A stretch of DNA of 64,000 bases from Labia minor (Eukaryota > Arthropoda > Insecta > Dermaptera > Spongiphoridae), in the NCBI GenBank assembly GCA_963082975.1, contig OY720344.1:12511580-12575579 (forward strand), in the 5' to 3' direction. Below are positions 46,940-59,564 of the stretch, in pieces. The position numbers and the translations under genes are program-made. Position 1 is the stretch's first letter. Every line of letters starts with the position of its first letter. Under the pieces are notes generated by a model. The model was not told the origin of the DNA, did not search any database, and saw only the letters and a list, made by a program, of their open reading frames with translations.

Positions 46940-48135
46940 TTATTTAAAATATAATTAAAAAAAAATAAATATTTTTGTTTACAACTGCATTCCTTCAATC
47001 CTAAAATATGTATTAAATTGTTATTTAACAAATTCCATCAAATATGAAATATTTTCCATAGGATATTAATTAATTTTTAACTATTTACCTATATAAAATA
47101 CTTTTTTAAAGTTTAAAGGTTTTTTAATTAACATTTGAATTCATTTTTTCTTAATAAAATTTTATACGTGAAATAAATTAATAAACTATATATATTATCA
47201 AATTATCCATAAAATTATTCTCCATGTCTAATTGAAAGATATATTGTATATATATTTGATTGTTTTTCATTGAATTGACCTTGTTTTTGATATTGTTTTA
47301 GTTCAACATGTTTGTTCATTTTCCTTGTAACCAAAAACTACCATAAAAAAATAAATAATAAATATATAAAATCAAAATCCTATTTCCTTTTTTTTACCAT
47401 TTTTATTTATTTTTCAATTCGCTTGTTTCTCTCCTAATATTGAATTTCATATATCAAAATTATTAAATTCTTTTCTAAATTAGTAAATTACTAAGTTATA
47501 GAAAATAATATTATTATCTAACTAACTAACAAATAATAAAAAAAAATATGTTCAAAATGGAATAAATGTTTGTTTGATGATCATGAATAAAAGAAATATC
47601 ACTGCCCATGGCTAAATTGAAAATATATCTCTGTATATTAGGAAATTTTTTCCATTTTTCTCTTTCGTAAAAGGGTAGTGATGGGATATAAAATGGAAGG
47701 CCGAAATATGTGAAAAAATACAAATAATATAAATCAATACAAGTCCAATTTGGATCTCTCAATTCAACTGGGATTTACTATTATCGTAAGAGTTGATTAA
47801 AAAGATGCAATCCCTTCCTCTTTTCCCCCCATCCATTAAAATGGCAATTCATCCTCATAGGGGAAATCTTCCCTAAATATTTTTACTAAATGAGAATATC
47901 ATATGTATAAAAAAAACATTAACTTTTAAGCAGATTATAATAATGTTCTAATTGTAAATTAATACCGAGCACTAAACGGGCTTAATTTTAATATTTTTAA
48001 TAGATAAAAATTAAAATAAAAGAGTGTAATGTTATTTCGCACTTGTAGTTTGTAGATATTTATGATATTTTATAGAAATAAATAATAAATACTTTTAATT
48101 AATATCAGTTTTCTCCTATCTAAACAATAAAAAAT
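46940..48135. other. AT-rich non-coding stretch
   Basis: A/T filler. The 78-codon minus frame at 47526-47762 is aromatic-rich with no motif and is not supported. Confidence 0.5.
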
Positions 48136-48722
48136 CTGGAGTTTCTCCACTCAACTATCTTACAAATTTGAATTGGGTGAATTGAAATACATGTATATAT
48201 TATATTTAAATTAATTTTAATTAAATTAAATTATAAATTAATATTAATAAATAATATTTATTAAACTAGCGCTTATTTGGCTCTTTGTTGATGACACCAC
48301 GTCACATACTGGCGCGTGACTGGCAGTCAACGTGTTAAAAAATTAATTCCGGTACTTTCAAGCTGAAATTCTATATATAGCAGTTTTATACAATTTTTAA
48401 TAATGTAAAAAACTATCAAACATATATCTTTATTTTTAAGGTCATTTTAGAGGAAAAAAAATGAAAACGTGGTAGGTAATGGTCCGATTGAACTACATTT
48501 CTCAAAAGTTGATAAAAAACTACGAATTTTGAATAATGCCCATGGACCAAATTTCATTATTCTAGCTCAAACCGTTTTTGCGTAAACTTGTCCACACACA
48601 CACACACACAGAAAGAGAGAGACATTTTTCTCAACCTTAGTGAAAATGACTCAGGGACCTTCAAAACGTATATAAACATCGAAAATTTTCGTGATCGCAA
48701 TACTATCTCTGACGAGATAACA
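48136..48722 (-). mobile_element. Family A element, copy 9
   Basis: Near full length in minus orientation, from CTGGAGTTTCTCCACTC (3' hairpin, one change) through the (CA)n tract at about 48594-48610 to CGTGATCGCAATACTATCTC at the 5' end. The CACGTG word is mutated here. Confidence 0.88.
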
Positions 48723-49266
48723 AAAACTAAAATCATTTACCCTTAAATACCAATAGATACTTGTATGTTGTGATTGTGTATTTTTTTTCAAAAAAATAAA
48801 TTAACATTTTATTGTATTTTATTTACAATAAATTAAATATTCTTAAAGTAATTCATTAATCATTTGAATGGACTTTATAATTTATCAATTAGCTCGAATT
48901 AATAATATTAATATTAATTAATGCCTACTAGATTGGTTTCATCCCATTGCTCGCTTCAACCGGCAATTATTATTTATGAGTCTACACCCTCATCGACTTA
49001 ATTTGATAATTGAAATTTATTCAAATTGATTCCCATTAATCTTTTTCTAAGGTACCTTAAATTACCTACCTATATTGTTATAATATCTATTTATTCTTTG
49101 TATTTTTTAGTACAAGTTTAATTATTTTTATTATCATAAATAACTAAAATTTTATATAATCAAGAGGATAAGTTGTAAATATGAACAATCTGATTTTTAT
49201 GCTTGCATGATACTCTCTCTACTCTCCTGGCGATAATTTGATATGATATTTGCACCGCTCTAAACA
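48723..49266. other. AT-rich non-coding stretch
   Basis: Nothing recognised. Confidence 0.45.
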
Positions 49267-49274
49267 TTTTAGCT

Positions 49275-49579
49275 CAGTGGTCGGGGAACTTTTTTAATCA
49301 TTACCCCAAAATATTTTTGTGTAAGTTGATATTACCCCATGGTGAAGAGCAAAAAAAACAAAAACAAAAATCGAAATCGCCTCTTTTTAGCATATTTCCA
49401 ATTAAATTATAGCCCCCCCCCTACATGATAATTTTGAAAAGAAAACAATAACTAAAAAATTAATTTGTAAAAATACTAACAGGTTTATATAATAGCAAAT
49501 TAAAAATATATACTTTTTATTCACAAAAGTTTTATTTTTACCCCATTTAGGGTAATTTACCCCGGTTCCCCGGCCGCTG
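49275..49579. mobile_element. hAT-type MITE with perfect target duplication
   Basis: The left end CAGTGGTCGGGGAAC and the right end GTTCCCCGGCCGCTG match in inverted orientation at 13 of 15 positions. A perfect 8-bp duplication TTTTAGCT lies at 49267-49274 and 49580-49587. 305 bp, with repeated TACCCCA words inside and no coding frame. Confidence 0.92.
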
Positions 49580-49668
49580 TTTTAGCTCATGAGGCCAGGC
49601 TGCATATTTGAAAATGTCATTCTTTGATTTTTTGGTTTTGCTTTAGCCTCAAACTTTTACATTTGATT

Positions 49669-50123
49669 TTTACTATCTCGTCAGTTGGTTTGAGCTAGAA
49701 TGATGAAATTTGGTACATGGGCATTATTCAAAATTCATAGTTTTATATCAACTTTTGAGAAATATAGCTCAACCGGGAGAGGGTCATTACCTACAACGTT
49801 TTGATTTTTTTTCCTCTAAAGTGACCGTAAAAATAAAGATATATATTTGATAATTTTTCACATGATTAATAATTGTATAAAACTGCTATATATAGAATTT
49901 CAGCTTGATTGAATCGCTGAAAGTACCAGAATTAATTTTTTAACACTGCAAATCTCACGCGCCAACACGTGGTGCCATCAACAAAGAGCCAAACATGCAC
50001 TGGTTTAATAAATATTATTTATTAATTTTAATTTATAATTTAATTAATTTAATTTAAGTTAAATTAATATATGTTATTTAATCCAATTCAAATTTGCGAG
50101 ATAGTCGAGTGGAGACACTCCAG
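49669..50123 (+). mobile_element. Family A element, copy 10 (5' internal deletion)
   Basis: TTTTTACTATCTCGTCAG is followed directly by GTTTGAGCTAGAATGATGAA, so the microsatellite region is deleted. The rest is intact to GCGAGATAGTCGAGTGGAGA and CACTCCAG at 50123. Part of the CACGTGACGTGG word is lost (CACGTGGTG). Confidence 0.88.
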
Positions 50124-50379
50124 ATTTTTTTTCTTCCTAAGTTATGCTCACATAATCAGTTGTGCACGCATTAAAACGTTTGATTTAATTTTCAAATTTT
50201 TTAAAAATATGCTTTTTGGAATTTATATTGAAATCTGAAAGAAATGTGATCGATAGGTTTAATGTGATATGATGCTGTAAATATGAGCTAGTCACTCACG
50301 TGTAAATTTAGGCTAACAGATATTTGCACCATTAAAAAACAACTCGTTAGATTGTTAATAATAACCTGAAAATTAATCA

Positions 50380-50610
50380 GACAACAGTCGAGAGACAATT
50401 AATGTTCACTAAGTCTAATGTATCGTAGTGTCGTATGTCTTATTATAAAAAAATTTGATTCTTTACTGAAAAGATATGAAATTGATTCATTCTTGAAGCG
50501 TATGATCACAGGAGACGAAAAATGGATCGTTTATAATAATGTCAAACGAAAAAAAATGAAGCTCCAATAATTACAGCAAAATCTGCCTGGTTCGCTGACG
50601 AATTTATACA
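50380..50610 (+). pseudogene. mariner transposase fragment (central region)
   Basis: The plus-strand frame at about 50455-50560 reads LLKRYEIDSFLKRMITGDEK then WIVYNNVKRKK. This is the first-catalytic-Asp region of mariner transposases (TGDEKW). Both sides decay quickly and no terminal repeats were found. It is distinct from the elements at 22261 and 38512. Confidence 0.75.
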
Positions 50611-50914
50611 ACAACCCAATAATTTCAAAATAATTGTTATTTTAATTTATATTTTCTTTTTCCTTTAGGCAATTTTTAAAACATTATTAACAGTAAATGC
50701 ACCCCCATTTTTCGAATATTTCCTAAAAAAATTACATTCATTTAATGCAAAATAAAATGATTTTAGAAGAAACTTTACTACAAAATATCTAGTAAACTTG
50801 TCTTAGTCATGAATTTTAATTAAAATTAATTTATAATATCTGATATTATAGTCAGAAAAATGATAGCCCATATTTACATCTTCTAATCTAATATGTACAT
50901 GTATACGAGAGCAG

Positions 50915-51345
50915 GTCAATAAGTCCGTGAGGTTTTGAATGAAACACAGGTTTTTGGTTAAAAAATTATTTTATTTTTCAGCATAGTCTCCTTTGAGGTC
51001 TATACACTTCGTCCAAAGTTTCTCCAATTTTTTTATCCCTTCCAAAAAATAAGATTTTTTGAGGACATCCAAAAAGGTATTTATTTGTCATCGTTGGAGT
51101 TAAATCTCTTTCCGCTGATCCATTTCTTCAAGAAATAGTCACTCGGGGCTAATTCCGGAGAATAGGAGGGATGAGGGTGCATTTCGTATTCCAATTCATG
51201 GATTTTCATGGAAATTCACTTTTTCCATTTTCTTCACAAAACACGAGGTAGTCCGCTATTAATGTCAAACAAAAACTACAAGACCAACAAAAATTTCAAC
51301 AAAAATCACCTGATAATTGCCTACTAACAGGAGCAGAGTTGCCAT
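50915..51345 (-). pseudogene. mariner transposase fragment (C-terminal region) with one element end
   Basis: On the minus strand it reads MHPHPSYSPELAPSDYFLKK (third catalytic Asp), KRFNSNDDK, and after frame breaks IKKLEKLW and CIDLKGDYAEK-like words. It ends at 50915 in a mariner-like terminus (CGAGAGCAGGTCAATAAGTC). Stops and at least one frameshift make it dead. It faces the fragment at 50380 and could be the rest of the same kind of element after rearrangement, but the orientations differ. Confidence 0.75.
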
Positions 51346-52950
51346 TTCATTAAAGTGAATATTCTTAATTATTCACATTTTTAAAAAATTAATATATATG
51401 AATTTTTTTATTATTATCAATATATACATTGAATCTATACATAGTACCTACAATATGTAGTATTTTTAAGTGTGTGATTGAGAGAGGGTCATATTTACTG
51501 TTAGCCCATTAGCTAAGTAGTGAGTTAGATTTTGAATTAGGTATATCCAATTATTATATATATTATGTACGTACACATTAAGTGTGTGTATATGAGGTGT
51601 ACATATATTAAGTCGATATATATTAAGAATACTTGAAATAAATATGAATAAAAATTATTTGAAATAAAAATTAAACTTTATTAGCTAGATATAAAATTAT
51701 TTTTTGCTAATTTAACCAATCAAATTTTTATTTAGATAATAATCTATTAACCTAATATAATATGACATTCTATATTACTTAAATAATAACAGGTAGTAGT
51801 TATTTGCCTATATTTCTATGTTTATATTTTGATAAGTGTAGCTACTAGTTTAATTTGTAAATCGAGTCTCTCGTGCCAAGGCAAAGTCCCGTTGTTGAGT
51901 TTTAAAAAAGGCAAGGTCGTCATCTACCTTGCATACCTTCAAGTCACGTGGCCTTCCTTCTATTAATATTGAAAAACAATTAACTGTTCACCCATTCTGT
52001 GGTTTGGTGACACATTTAGACACATGCCATTAATTACGTATCTTTTGTATTGACAACATCCAAAATCGATTACATTAATTAAAAATTTTAACATTTTATT
52101 AAAACATAAATATTATATACCTATATATATAAATATTAATTGCATAATATATATTTATATATCATTTAGCATCATTTTTAAATAAATTTGTACTTTAGAT
52201 AAGTAAATATAATTTAAAATGTAAATTAGAAAAAAAAAAAAATCCAAAAAGTTTCCTTTTTTTTTTTTTTTTTTTTTTGTAAAATATTATTTAAAAAAAA
52301 CACAAACTGAATAATTTAAATTATGTTTTGTTAATTAAAAGAGAATGTTTTCAACAGGTTAATTTCACTAATAAAAAATTAATATAGTACCTATATTAAA
52401 TATATAATATGTATTAATTTTTTATGTTACGAAAAATTATTTATTTAAAATGTTTATTCTCTTATTTTTATAGCCTATAAAAATTACATATAAATATATT
52501 ATATATTTTTTTTAAACTCTTTTTTTCTTTAAAATCTACATTTTCAAGAATTTAATTTTATTAATTTTTTATTTTTTAAATAATTTAATTTATTGCATAT
52601 TAGTGAATTGTTATTTCAATATTTATCCTTGTTAATAGTGTAGTTTCTTTCACCTCTTTTTAATTCACCTTTAAATTTTATCAACCTTCTGTTTACATAA
52701 CTTTATTTATTTGAATGTTTTTTTTTTCATTTTTTTTTTGTGTACATTTAAAATATCATTTTGAAATTTACTTTCCAAGGATAAAGTATCTACACTTAAT
52801 TTAATTTAATTTTATATATTTAATTAAATATATATATATATATATGTATTTGTGTGTAATATTATAATATGATTATTTTATATTCTATTTAATTTATCAC
52901 TAAAAACCATTTATTTTAAAGAGTACTGAGAGTAGAAAGACTATTTTATT
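51346..52950. other. AT-rich non-coding stretch
   Basis: T run at 52257-52278 and (TA)n at about 52828-52845. A short patch at 51861-51975 (GTCTCTCGTGCCAAGGCAAAG) is unassigned. No gene was recognised. Confidence 0.5.
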
Positions 52951-53007
52951 AAAACATCAAAATCTCGACATCGAAAATTTTCGTGATCGCAATACTATCT
53001 CGCCAGA
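52951..53007 (-). mobile_element. Family A, 5' end only (copy 11)
   Basis: Only the first 57 bp of the element in minus orientation: from CTGGCGAGATAGT (reversed at 53007) to GATTTTGATGTTTTAA. A short 5' fragment. Confidence 0.8.
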
Positions 53008-54811
53008 AAAGAAGAGTTAAGAAAAAAAAATTTATTTAACCACCTTTTTCTCTCTTAAGAAATTTTGACATTCTTTATTAAAAAGTATATTAAAAAATAT
53101 AATTAAATTTCAGCGAGAATAAATTATTTATCTACATAACCCGGCAAAAAAATGTCCTACTTGTAAAAATTTCAATTTTTCACCTTTCACATTCATATTT
53201 CTTACTTTAAATATATATTATTTCTATTCATAATTTATTTGATTTTAATATGAAGAAAAAATCAACAATTTAAATAAGTAATTGAAATTTAAAAAGTATC
53301 AAATTTAATATAAAATTAAGAGTCAGTAAGTGGCATATCTTCGTACTTGCTCCAAAGAAGCACTAAATGGTCATTCACATTTCGGAACATTTTTATATTC
53401 AATTTAATGGACAAAAATTCCATGTTTATGCATCTCTCATGTCATACGTATAAAGTATAAAAGTCGGGATACGAACATTAATATGGAAGATTAATTGAAG
53501 ATTAGATTTGAATTCTAACAAACATTAAGTGGTCCATTTTTGTAGTGTAATAAGTAATAACAAATAAAAGAAAAGCAAAAATAGTTATCAAATTCTGGAG
53601 ATTTTATAATTTACATTTACTTTAAATTATAAAAATAACAGAAAAAATATATATCTTCTATTCAATATTTAAGTATTGTATATTTTATTATGATATTTCA
53701 AAATACTTGTATAATAACTACCTCCCACTTTACAAATAATATTTATTTAAATTATTTGTTCAGCCTCCTAAGGCTATTCAATATCGGTCTTCCTTCTTTT
53801 GTTTAATAGAATTAATTTTATCAAATATTTATATAAATATAAGGAGTAAAACTTTGATTTTCAAAAGTGTTTCTATTATGTTAATGTTAATTCTCTATCA
53901 ATATTTTATAAAAATAAATAAAAGAAAAAAAATGAAATAACAATTTAAATTTTTTTCCTTGCTAAAGAGAAGAAACCGAATATAATTGAATGAAACTATT
54001 TTCAAAAGAATCCCAAAATAATTTACTCTCTCTATCTATGTAAATATAAAAATCAAAAAAAAAATGTCAAACTCAAATCTTACTACATATTATATGTTTT
54101 TATTAATTTATCAAAAAAATAGAATTGAGGGAAAAAAAAAATAATTTTATCATAAAAAACATTATTCAATCAAAATACAAAAAAATGAGAAAATATCTCT
54201 CTATATTTTTAAAATTATTTATCTACCTATTTAATCAAAAATATTAAATTTTTTTTTATGTAAAAAATAAAATTTTTTATGTAAATACAATTTAATGTAA
54301 TAAAATTACATTTTCAATTGGGGCTAGAAATTTTTAAATTAGACAAAAATTAATAAAAGCAATTTATTGCTTTCTGTGTAGGAATATTTTAATTTTTAAT
54401 ATTTTCATAAAACAAGGATTTTGTTTACCCTTTCTTACATAAATTTAATAAAATTATAAATAAATCCAAAGTAAATGTAAAGGAAACTCAACTTTTGTCT
54501 GATCAATTAAGAAACCTTATAATTTCTAAAATAAGCTTATTTCTTTTTAACAGATAATATTATATTATAATATATAATAAAAATTAAAATTAAAATAAAT
54601 TACTTTAGAAAATTTCATTAGACTTATTTATTGTTATGAGAAATATATTTTTAACGTTAATAGGTATTAAATTCCGTCGTTAGTAATCATTTTCTTTGTT
54701 TGGGCTTTAGAATGTCTAAAAAGTCTATATAGATAATGAACAATAATTAATTTAAGGTTTCTAACGCTATTCAATCAGAATAAATTGGCTCGGGCGATTA
54801 TTATGAATATC
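53008..54811. other. AT-rich non-coding stretch
   Basis: A/T filler. No gene or repeat family was recognised. Confidence 0.5.
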
Positions 54812-54819
54812 CTCTATAA

Positions 54820-55777
54820 CAGAGGTCGCCAAACTTTAATATTTAATAAATCAGAAACAATAAATAAAGTAGATACTAATTTTTTACTTCTTTTTACTCG
54901 AATAAATATATATATATATACGTTTATTATTACCGACCGACGATAGTAAGGGAGGTATTGTTTTCACACCAAATTTCACATATGGAGATTTTTACATATC
55001 TCCACGAATCATGCATTTTCTAAACAGAAAAAAGTATTTTTAGCATGATGTCTGTCCGTCTGTCCGTCCGTCCGTCTGTCCGTCAGTCTGTCCGTCCGTC
55101 TGTCCGTCCGTATAGATGTGTACAGCCTGAACGGCTCAACCGATTTTGATGAAATTTGGTATATTTACTTAATGCATCAGTGGGATGAATTGATCAACTT
55201 TTGGTGCAATTCCGGAATCCGGAAGTGGTAGTATTAGCGATCGACGATAGGAAGGAAAGGGTTATTTTCACACCAAAGGAGATTTTTTTATATATCACCA
55301 CGAATCATGCACTTTGTATTGGTTTTATCCTCGAGAAAAATCATATTTATTAGTTTTTTCTTGATTTAAAATTATATGACGTCATCCAGCCATGCATGAC
55401 GTCACAGCCTGGTCTTGCATATATATTATAAATAAAATAAAATTAAAAATGTTTATATTTATTATTTATGTATCCATATCTGTTTTTTATTACATTAATA
55501 GATATATGAAAATTATTTGAAATTGTTTCTGTAGCTGGAAATTAATTTATTTCAAACCGTCGGTCGGTTCGGACCTGGCCACAGGTCAACTTATTTTATT
55601 TTCTATAAAGAAAATATTAAATGAATTATAAAAAAATTTAAAATTTTAAATACGCAGTTAGGTATGATAGAACTGTTTTTCCTTCGAGTACTAATAGACT
55701 CCCCTTGGACCAGATCAACCCCTAATGTTGTTAAATAGACCCCTTAGGATCTATATAGACCACTTTGGCGACCCCTG
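54820..55777. mobile_element. hAT-type MITE hosting a family B copy
   Basis: The ends CAGAGGTCGCCAAA and TTTGGCGACCCCTG are inverted repeats with one mismatch in 14. The flanks CTCTATAA (54812-54819) and CTCTATAG (55778-55785) are an 8-bp duplication with one change. About 300 bp once the nested family B element (54930-55590) is removed. Confidence 0.9.
54930..55590 (+). mobile_element. Family B element, copy 4 (best full-length copy)
   Basis: Full plan visible: TTACCGACCGACGATAGTAA at the 5' end, the (GTCC/GTCT)n tract at 55048-55110, the core CCGATTTTGATGAAATTTGG, two CRE palindromes TGACGTCA (55377-55384 and 55397-55404), CCGTCGGTCGGTTCGGACCT at the 3' inverted repeat, and the terminal hairpin GACCTG-GCCA-CAGGTC ending near 55588. 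Confidence 0.92.
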
Positions 55778-55865
55778 CTCTATAGTATTCATACAAATAG
55801 ACCCCTCTTTGTACATTGTTTATAAACTATAAATCTCAATAAATATAAAAAAAAACCTCTGACTT

Positions 55866-56072
55866 TGTACGTCCTACGCAAGGACAACGCCTATCAAGTC
55901 GGTTATATCTGTGGTGCCGCACACCACAAGTAGATGGCGCCGCGCCAACCTGCGCCAGCCCAGGACGGCAACAACATGGTGGGGACATGGTATATATATT
56001 GTAAACGGTGCGAACAATAAAATGAGTTATGACTCCGACTCAACGGCTTTTATTACTAGCCTTTTCCTAACA
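55866..56072 (+). repeat. LTR-like segment, possible solo LTR
   Basis: A GC-richer block starts TGTGGTGCCGCACACCACAA (55910), contains a TATATATATT box and, about 35 bp later, AATAAA (56016-56021), and ends ...CCTTTTCCTAACA at 56072. TG...CA ends with a TATA box and poly-A signal in order suit an LTR. No matching target duplication was found, so the borders are uncertain. The 84-codon frame at 55911-56165 is not supported. Confidence 0.35.
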
Positions 56073-57477
56073 TCCGACTTCCACCTTACCCATACACATG
56101 TCCGCCACATATCAATGAGGTATCTTATGATCAGTAGAACGGGTCCTATCAACTTTTTATATTGATTTTCTTGATCACAGGAACCATCAAGTAGCTTTTC
56201 TAATTTTGATCCCTGAGGCTTAACTCCGTCCCATACACACCAGCTAGAGAAATTCTCTTGCCAGGCCCAGGACTGTGAGCCAGCTACGCTAACTTCTCAC
56301 CCTGTGACGCCTAAACCAATAAATATAGATATATTAAATAAACATAAAAAATTTCATTTCAGTAAAAAGACTATTTAGTAAAACTCCACGGTGCTCATCA
56401 ATGCCTCTCTCCAAAGGTTTAAAGCACAGATCTGTACCAGCCTGACAATGAATACAAAAATATGAATTCTAACAATTTCCAAAAATGTATAATAATTTTT
56501 ATTGACACTTATATTATTTTAATAGGTATTTTAATTTAGAAAGTATTCAATCTTCCTACATAAAATTTGTTTCATGTGCAATTTATGTAAGGTAAGATTT
56601 TTTTTCCAAAATAATATACTAATGTTTTCATCTATTTATGATTGTAATTAATATTAAAAGAAAAACTATAAGGAATAAATTTGTATTTTTTCTAATTTAT
56701 TCATGTCTCGTTTGAATCTTTTTTTCTCTTCTAGTGTATGAATATTGATCAGCATCTGTAATGAATATTAAAATCTCATTTATGTTCCAAGTAAATGGGT
56801 GTCAAAAATGGCCTTTTTATTAGTTTCATTCAGTAAGGAAATAAACGAAAGCGAAAGTAGAATGGAGGCGTTGATGCATGAGTAGGTTGCATGGCTGGAA
56901 TTATTGGAGAGACGGCCTTGATGGTCCCATGCTTCAACCTATATGGGTGTAATTTATAAAATACAATTACTAACAAATTACTTCTCAGGATAGTTGTTTA
57001 TTATTAATTAAATTGATAAATCATATTTTATTATTCTTTTCTTTTCGATTATTTATTTGTTTTTTGTTTTTTGTTTTTTGTTTATATTAGAATGTGTGGG
57101 GTCAGATCATGAAACAGGAAAAGATGTAATAAAAAGATCAAACCCTTTTATATTGTAATTCTATAGATTTGTAAATTTTATTGCATTTTTAAAGTGGAAA
57201 CTCTGAGAACAACTTTATAAATAAAGCTGATGTAAAAGAAAGAAATTCCTAAACACTTTTTTTTTTAATTTTTTTATTTAATTATTTATTGTTTAATTAA
57301 CAGAAAGGCAATTCTTACATTCTATTCTATTCTATTTTTTTGATAAAAAAAAAATTGATAAAAGTATTATTTGTTCAGATTTTAATTTCAATATTTAAAT
57401 AAGTATAATAATTGGTTTATTTACCGCCTCTTCTCTCAAGAAAAAACACAAAATGTTTAATTATTTTAATTAAATTA
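56073..57477. other. AT-rich non-coding stretch with mixed patches
   Basis: Patches at about 56175-56310 (GGCCCAGGACTGTGAGCCAG), 56380-56450 and 56860-56945 are more complex but match nothing else here and give no clean exon. Confidence 0.4.
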
Positions 57478-57535
57478 AAATTCGATATCCATGCATGGCA
57501 AATATAATTCTGAGAAAATCAAAAGTGTAAAAATA
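57478..57535 (+). repeat. Short dispersed repeat D, copy 1
   Basis: It contains TCGATATCCATGCATGG, AAATATAATTCTGAGAAAAT and AAAAGTG, collinear with 59565-59612. Nothing is known of its origin. Confidence 0.55.
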
Positions 57536-57954
57536 AAAAATAATTATTAATTTAAGAGATTATCAAATCTTTGTATTTATTTTAAAATAATTTTATAAAA
57601 TAGGATTACTAAAAATGTTTCGAGTGGTTAGTGATTCATTTATAACGAAGATTGTGTGTGAAAAAAAATTCAAAAGAATAAGTTTTAGTTTATTAATGAC
57701 TAAAAAAACTCGATCTATTTTAGAATATAGGGTCCCTGTCCTCTTGTGGGATTATGATTTCTAACCCCTCTCCTCCTCTCAATCTCCTTATATGGATAAA
57801 TCATCTCTTTACATATGGTAGCCAGCAGACAAAATAAAAGGTTTAGAAAAAAAACTCAATTTATCTTTTCCTTTACTTCGGTCCCATATCATGAACTTCT
57901 TCACGAGTTTAGTTTTGTTATATTTCGCGTATGGAGAGTGACCACAAACAATAT

Positions 57955-58195
57955 ATTAAGGTAATTTTCATTAAAAGACCACATTGTTTGTATAAAATTA
58001 TTTATTAAATTAAAATAACTGTACAACGTTTCGACTGCTTATTCTGCAGTCGTTTTCAAGTAACCGTACGCTTTGGCCAATTTTTGGCTCCAATTTTCTC
58101 CCGACAATTTTTAATATCACCATGAAGTCAGCAGCCAAAAATTCCCTTAATAATTATAAAAATAACCACAAAAGCTTTAATAAATACACAAACAA
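57955..58195 (-). repeat. Hammerhead-like hairpin repeat (possible Penelope-like relic), copy 2
   Basis: On the minus strand CTTGAAAACGACTGC, a 7-nt loop, GCAGTCGAAACGTTG (58070 to about 58028) copies the hairpin at 37056-37089. The flanks also match that copy: ACCACAAAAGCTTTAATAA at 58173-58191 resembles ACCACCAAAGCTTTAATAA at about 37179, and AACCACATTG/CAATGTGGT resembles the arm word ATGTGGTTTAATTTAC. Confidence 0.65.
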
Positions 58196-59564
58196 TATAC
58201 ATTATATATATACTAGATACTAGATGAACATGTTGCAAACGGTGTTTGCAATTTAAGTTTAAAGTGCATTTGTAACTAACTTCATAATATTACAGACATC
58301 ACATACATACGACGGAAATTATATTTCTAGATCATCGTAAGAATAATATTTCAATCTTTCATATTTAAGAAACCCACATCCAATAATCTCCTAGTTCTAT
58401 ATAAATTTACTAATCAGTCAATATCATCATAAAACTTTTCTTGTTTTTGTTTTATGTGAATAAAAAAAAACGTTCTATCTCTGTGGGAGTATTAAACTGA
58501 AAAGTACTTGGCCTAGAGGGACCACGCTCCTCCGGCAATCTCTTTTCTAAACCCTTTTTATTTCCTCTATTGTATATTGTCCCTTTCTCCAACCCATATC
58601 ACCCATCCTGGATCTATTCATCGGTCGTATTTAATTTAGTTATGCATTTCCATTCTTACCAGTCTTCCCCCCATTTGCATCAATTATTCCGCACATCGTC
58701 AACTTTTCCATTTCCAATTTAAGAACATGTATTTAAATGAAAAAAAGACTATATTATAATTATTATTTAAATTTGAAATATTTGTAATTTCATCAAGAAT
58801 AAATATGAAAAATTATAATTTTTTTCAAATTCTCTTTCACTTTCAAATCAATATTCCAATATATATAATCAAATTCTGGATACTGTTATTGTTTCTTTGA
58901 CAAGTATCTAGCAAACAAAAGAACAACTAACCGGATGACATGACAGGAATTAAAAGTATTGAGACTCTACAATTTGGAAATATCCTGTCGATCATCAATC
59001 ACAATTCTAGCTGCATGATATTTGTTTCTTCTTACTTTTTTGCATGCTCGTTGTATTTTACTAATTTAGGGGTTTCTACATCCGGAAAATAATTTAAAAA
59101 AAAACCGAATTATTATATTTAAATCAATTAATTTAATTTTGATTGTTTATGCTATTTTTCTTTTTATTTACATTTTATAAGTCTTATAATTCCACATTTG
59201 ACTTTTGAGTCTTTAAGATAAGAGAAATTTTATATATACATTTAAAATTTTTTATATTTATTTCATATCTATCTATCTATCTATTATGTATTAATGGTTT
59301 TGTGTGTTTATATATGTATTTTGAAAAATAATCTACTATAAAACTTTATTCATCAATCATCATCAATTTTCCATCAAAATGTTAAATGTTAAAGCTTAAT
59401 AGAGTCATTCATTATATTATATTATTTTAATGATTCATTTCCAAAATTGAGACATTTTTCATTGATATCATTTGTCTAACAGGTATAAGTACATATATTC
59501 AATAGTGCGACTACTAATAATATATTGTGTGTTAATTATTAAAATTAGTTTAAATTAAAAATCG
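58196..59564. other. AT-rich non-coding stretch
   Basis: A patch at 58495-58700 is pyrimidine-rich and more complex, without a frame. (TATC)n at about 59266-59283. No gene recognised. Confidence 0.45.

Noticed and set aside
55020-55110. CRISPR-like regular repeats
   Set aside because: It is a (GTCC/GTCT)n microsatellite within a eukaryotic mobile element, with no spacers.
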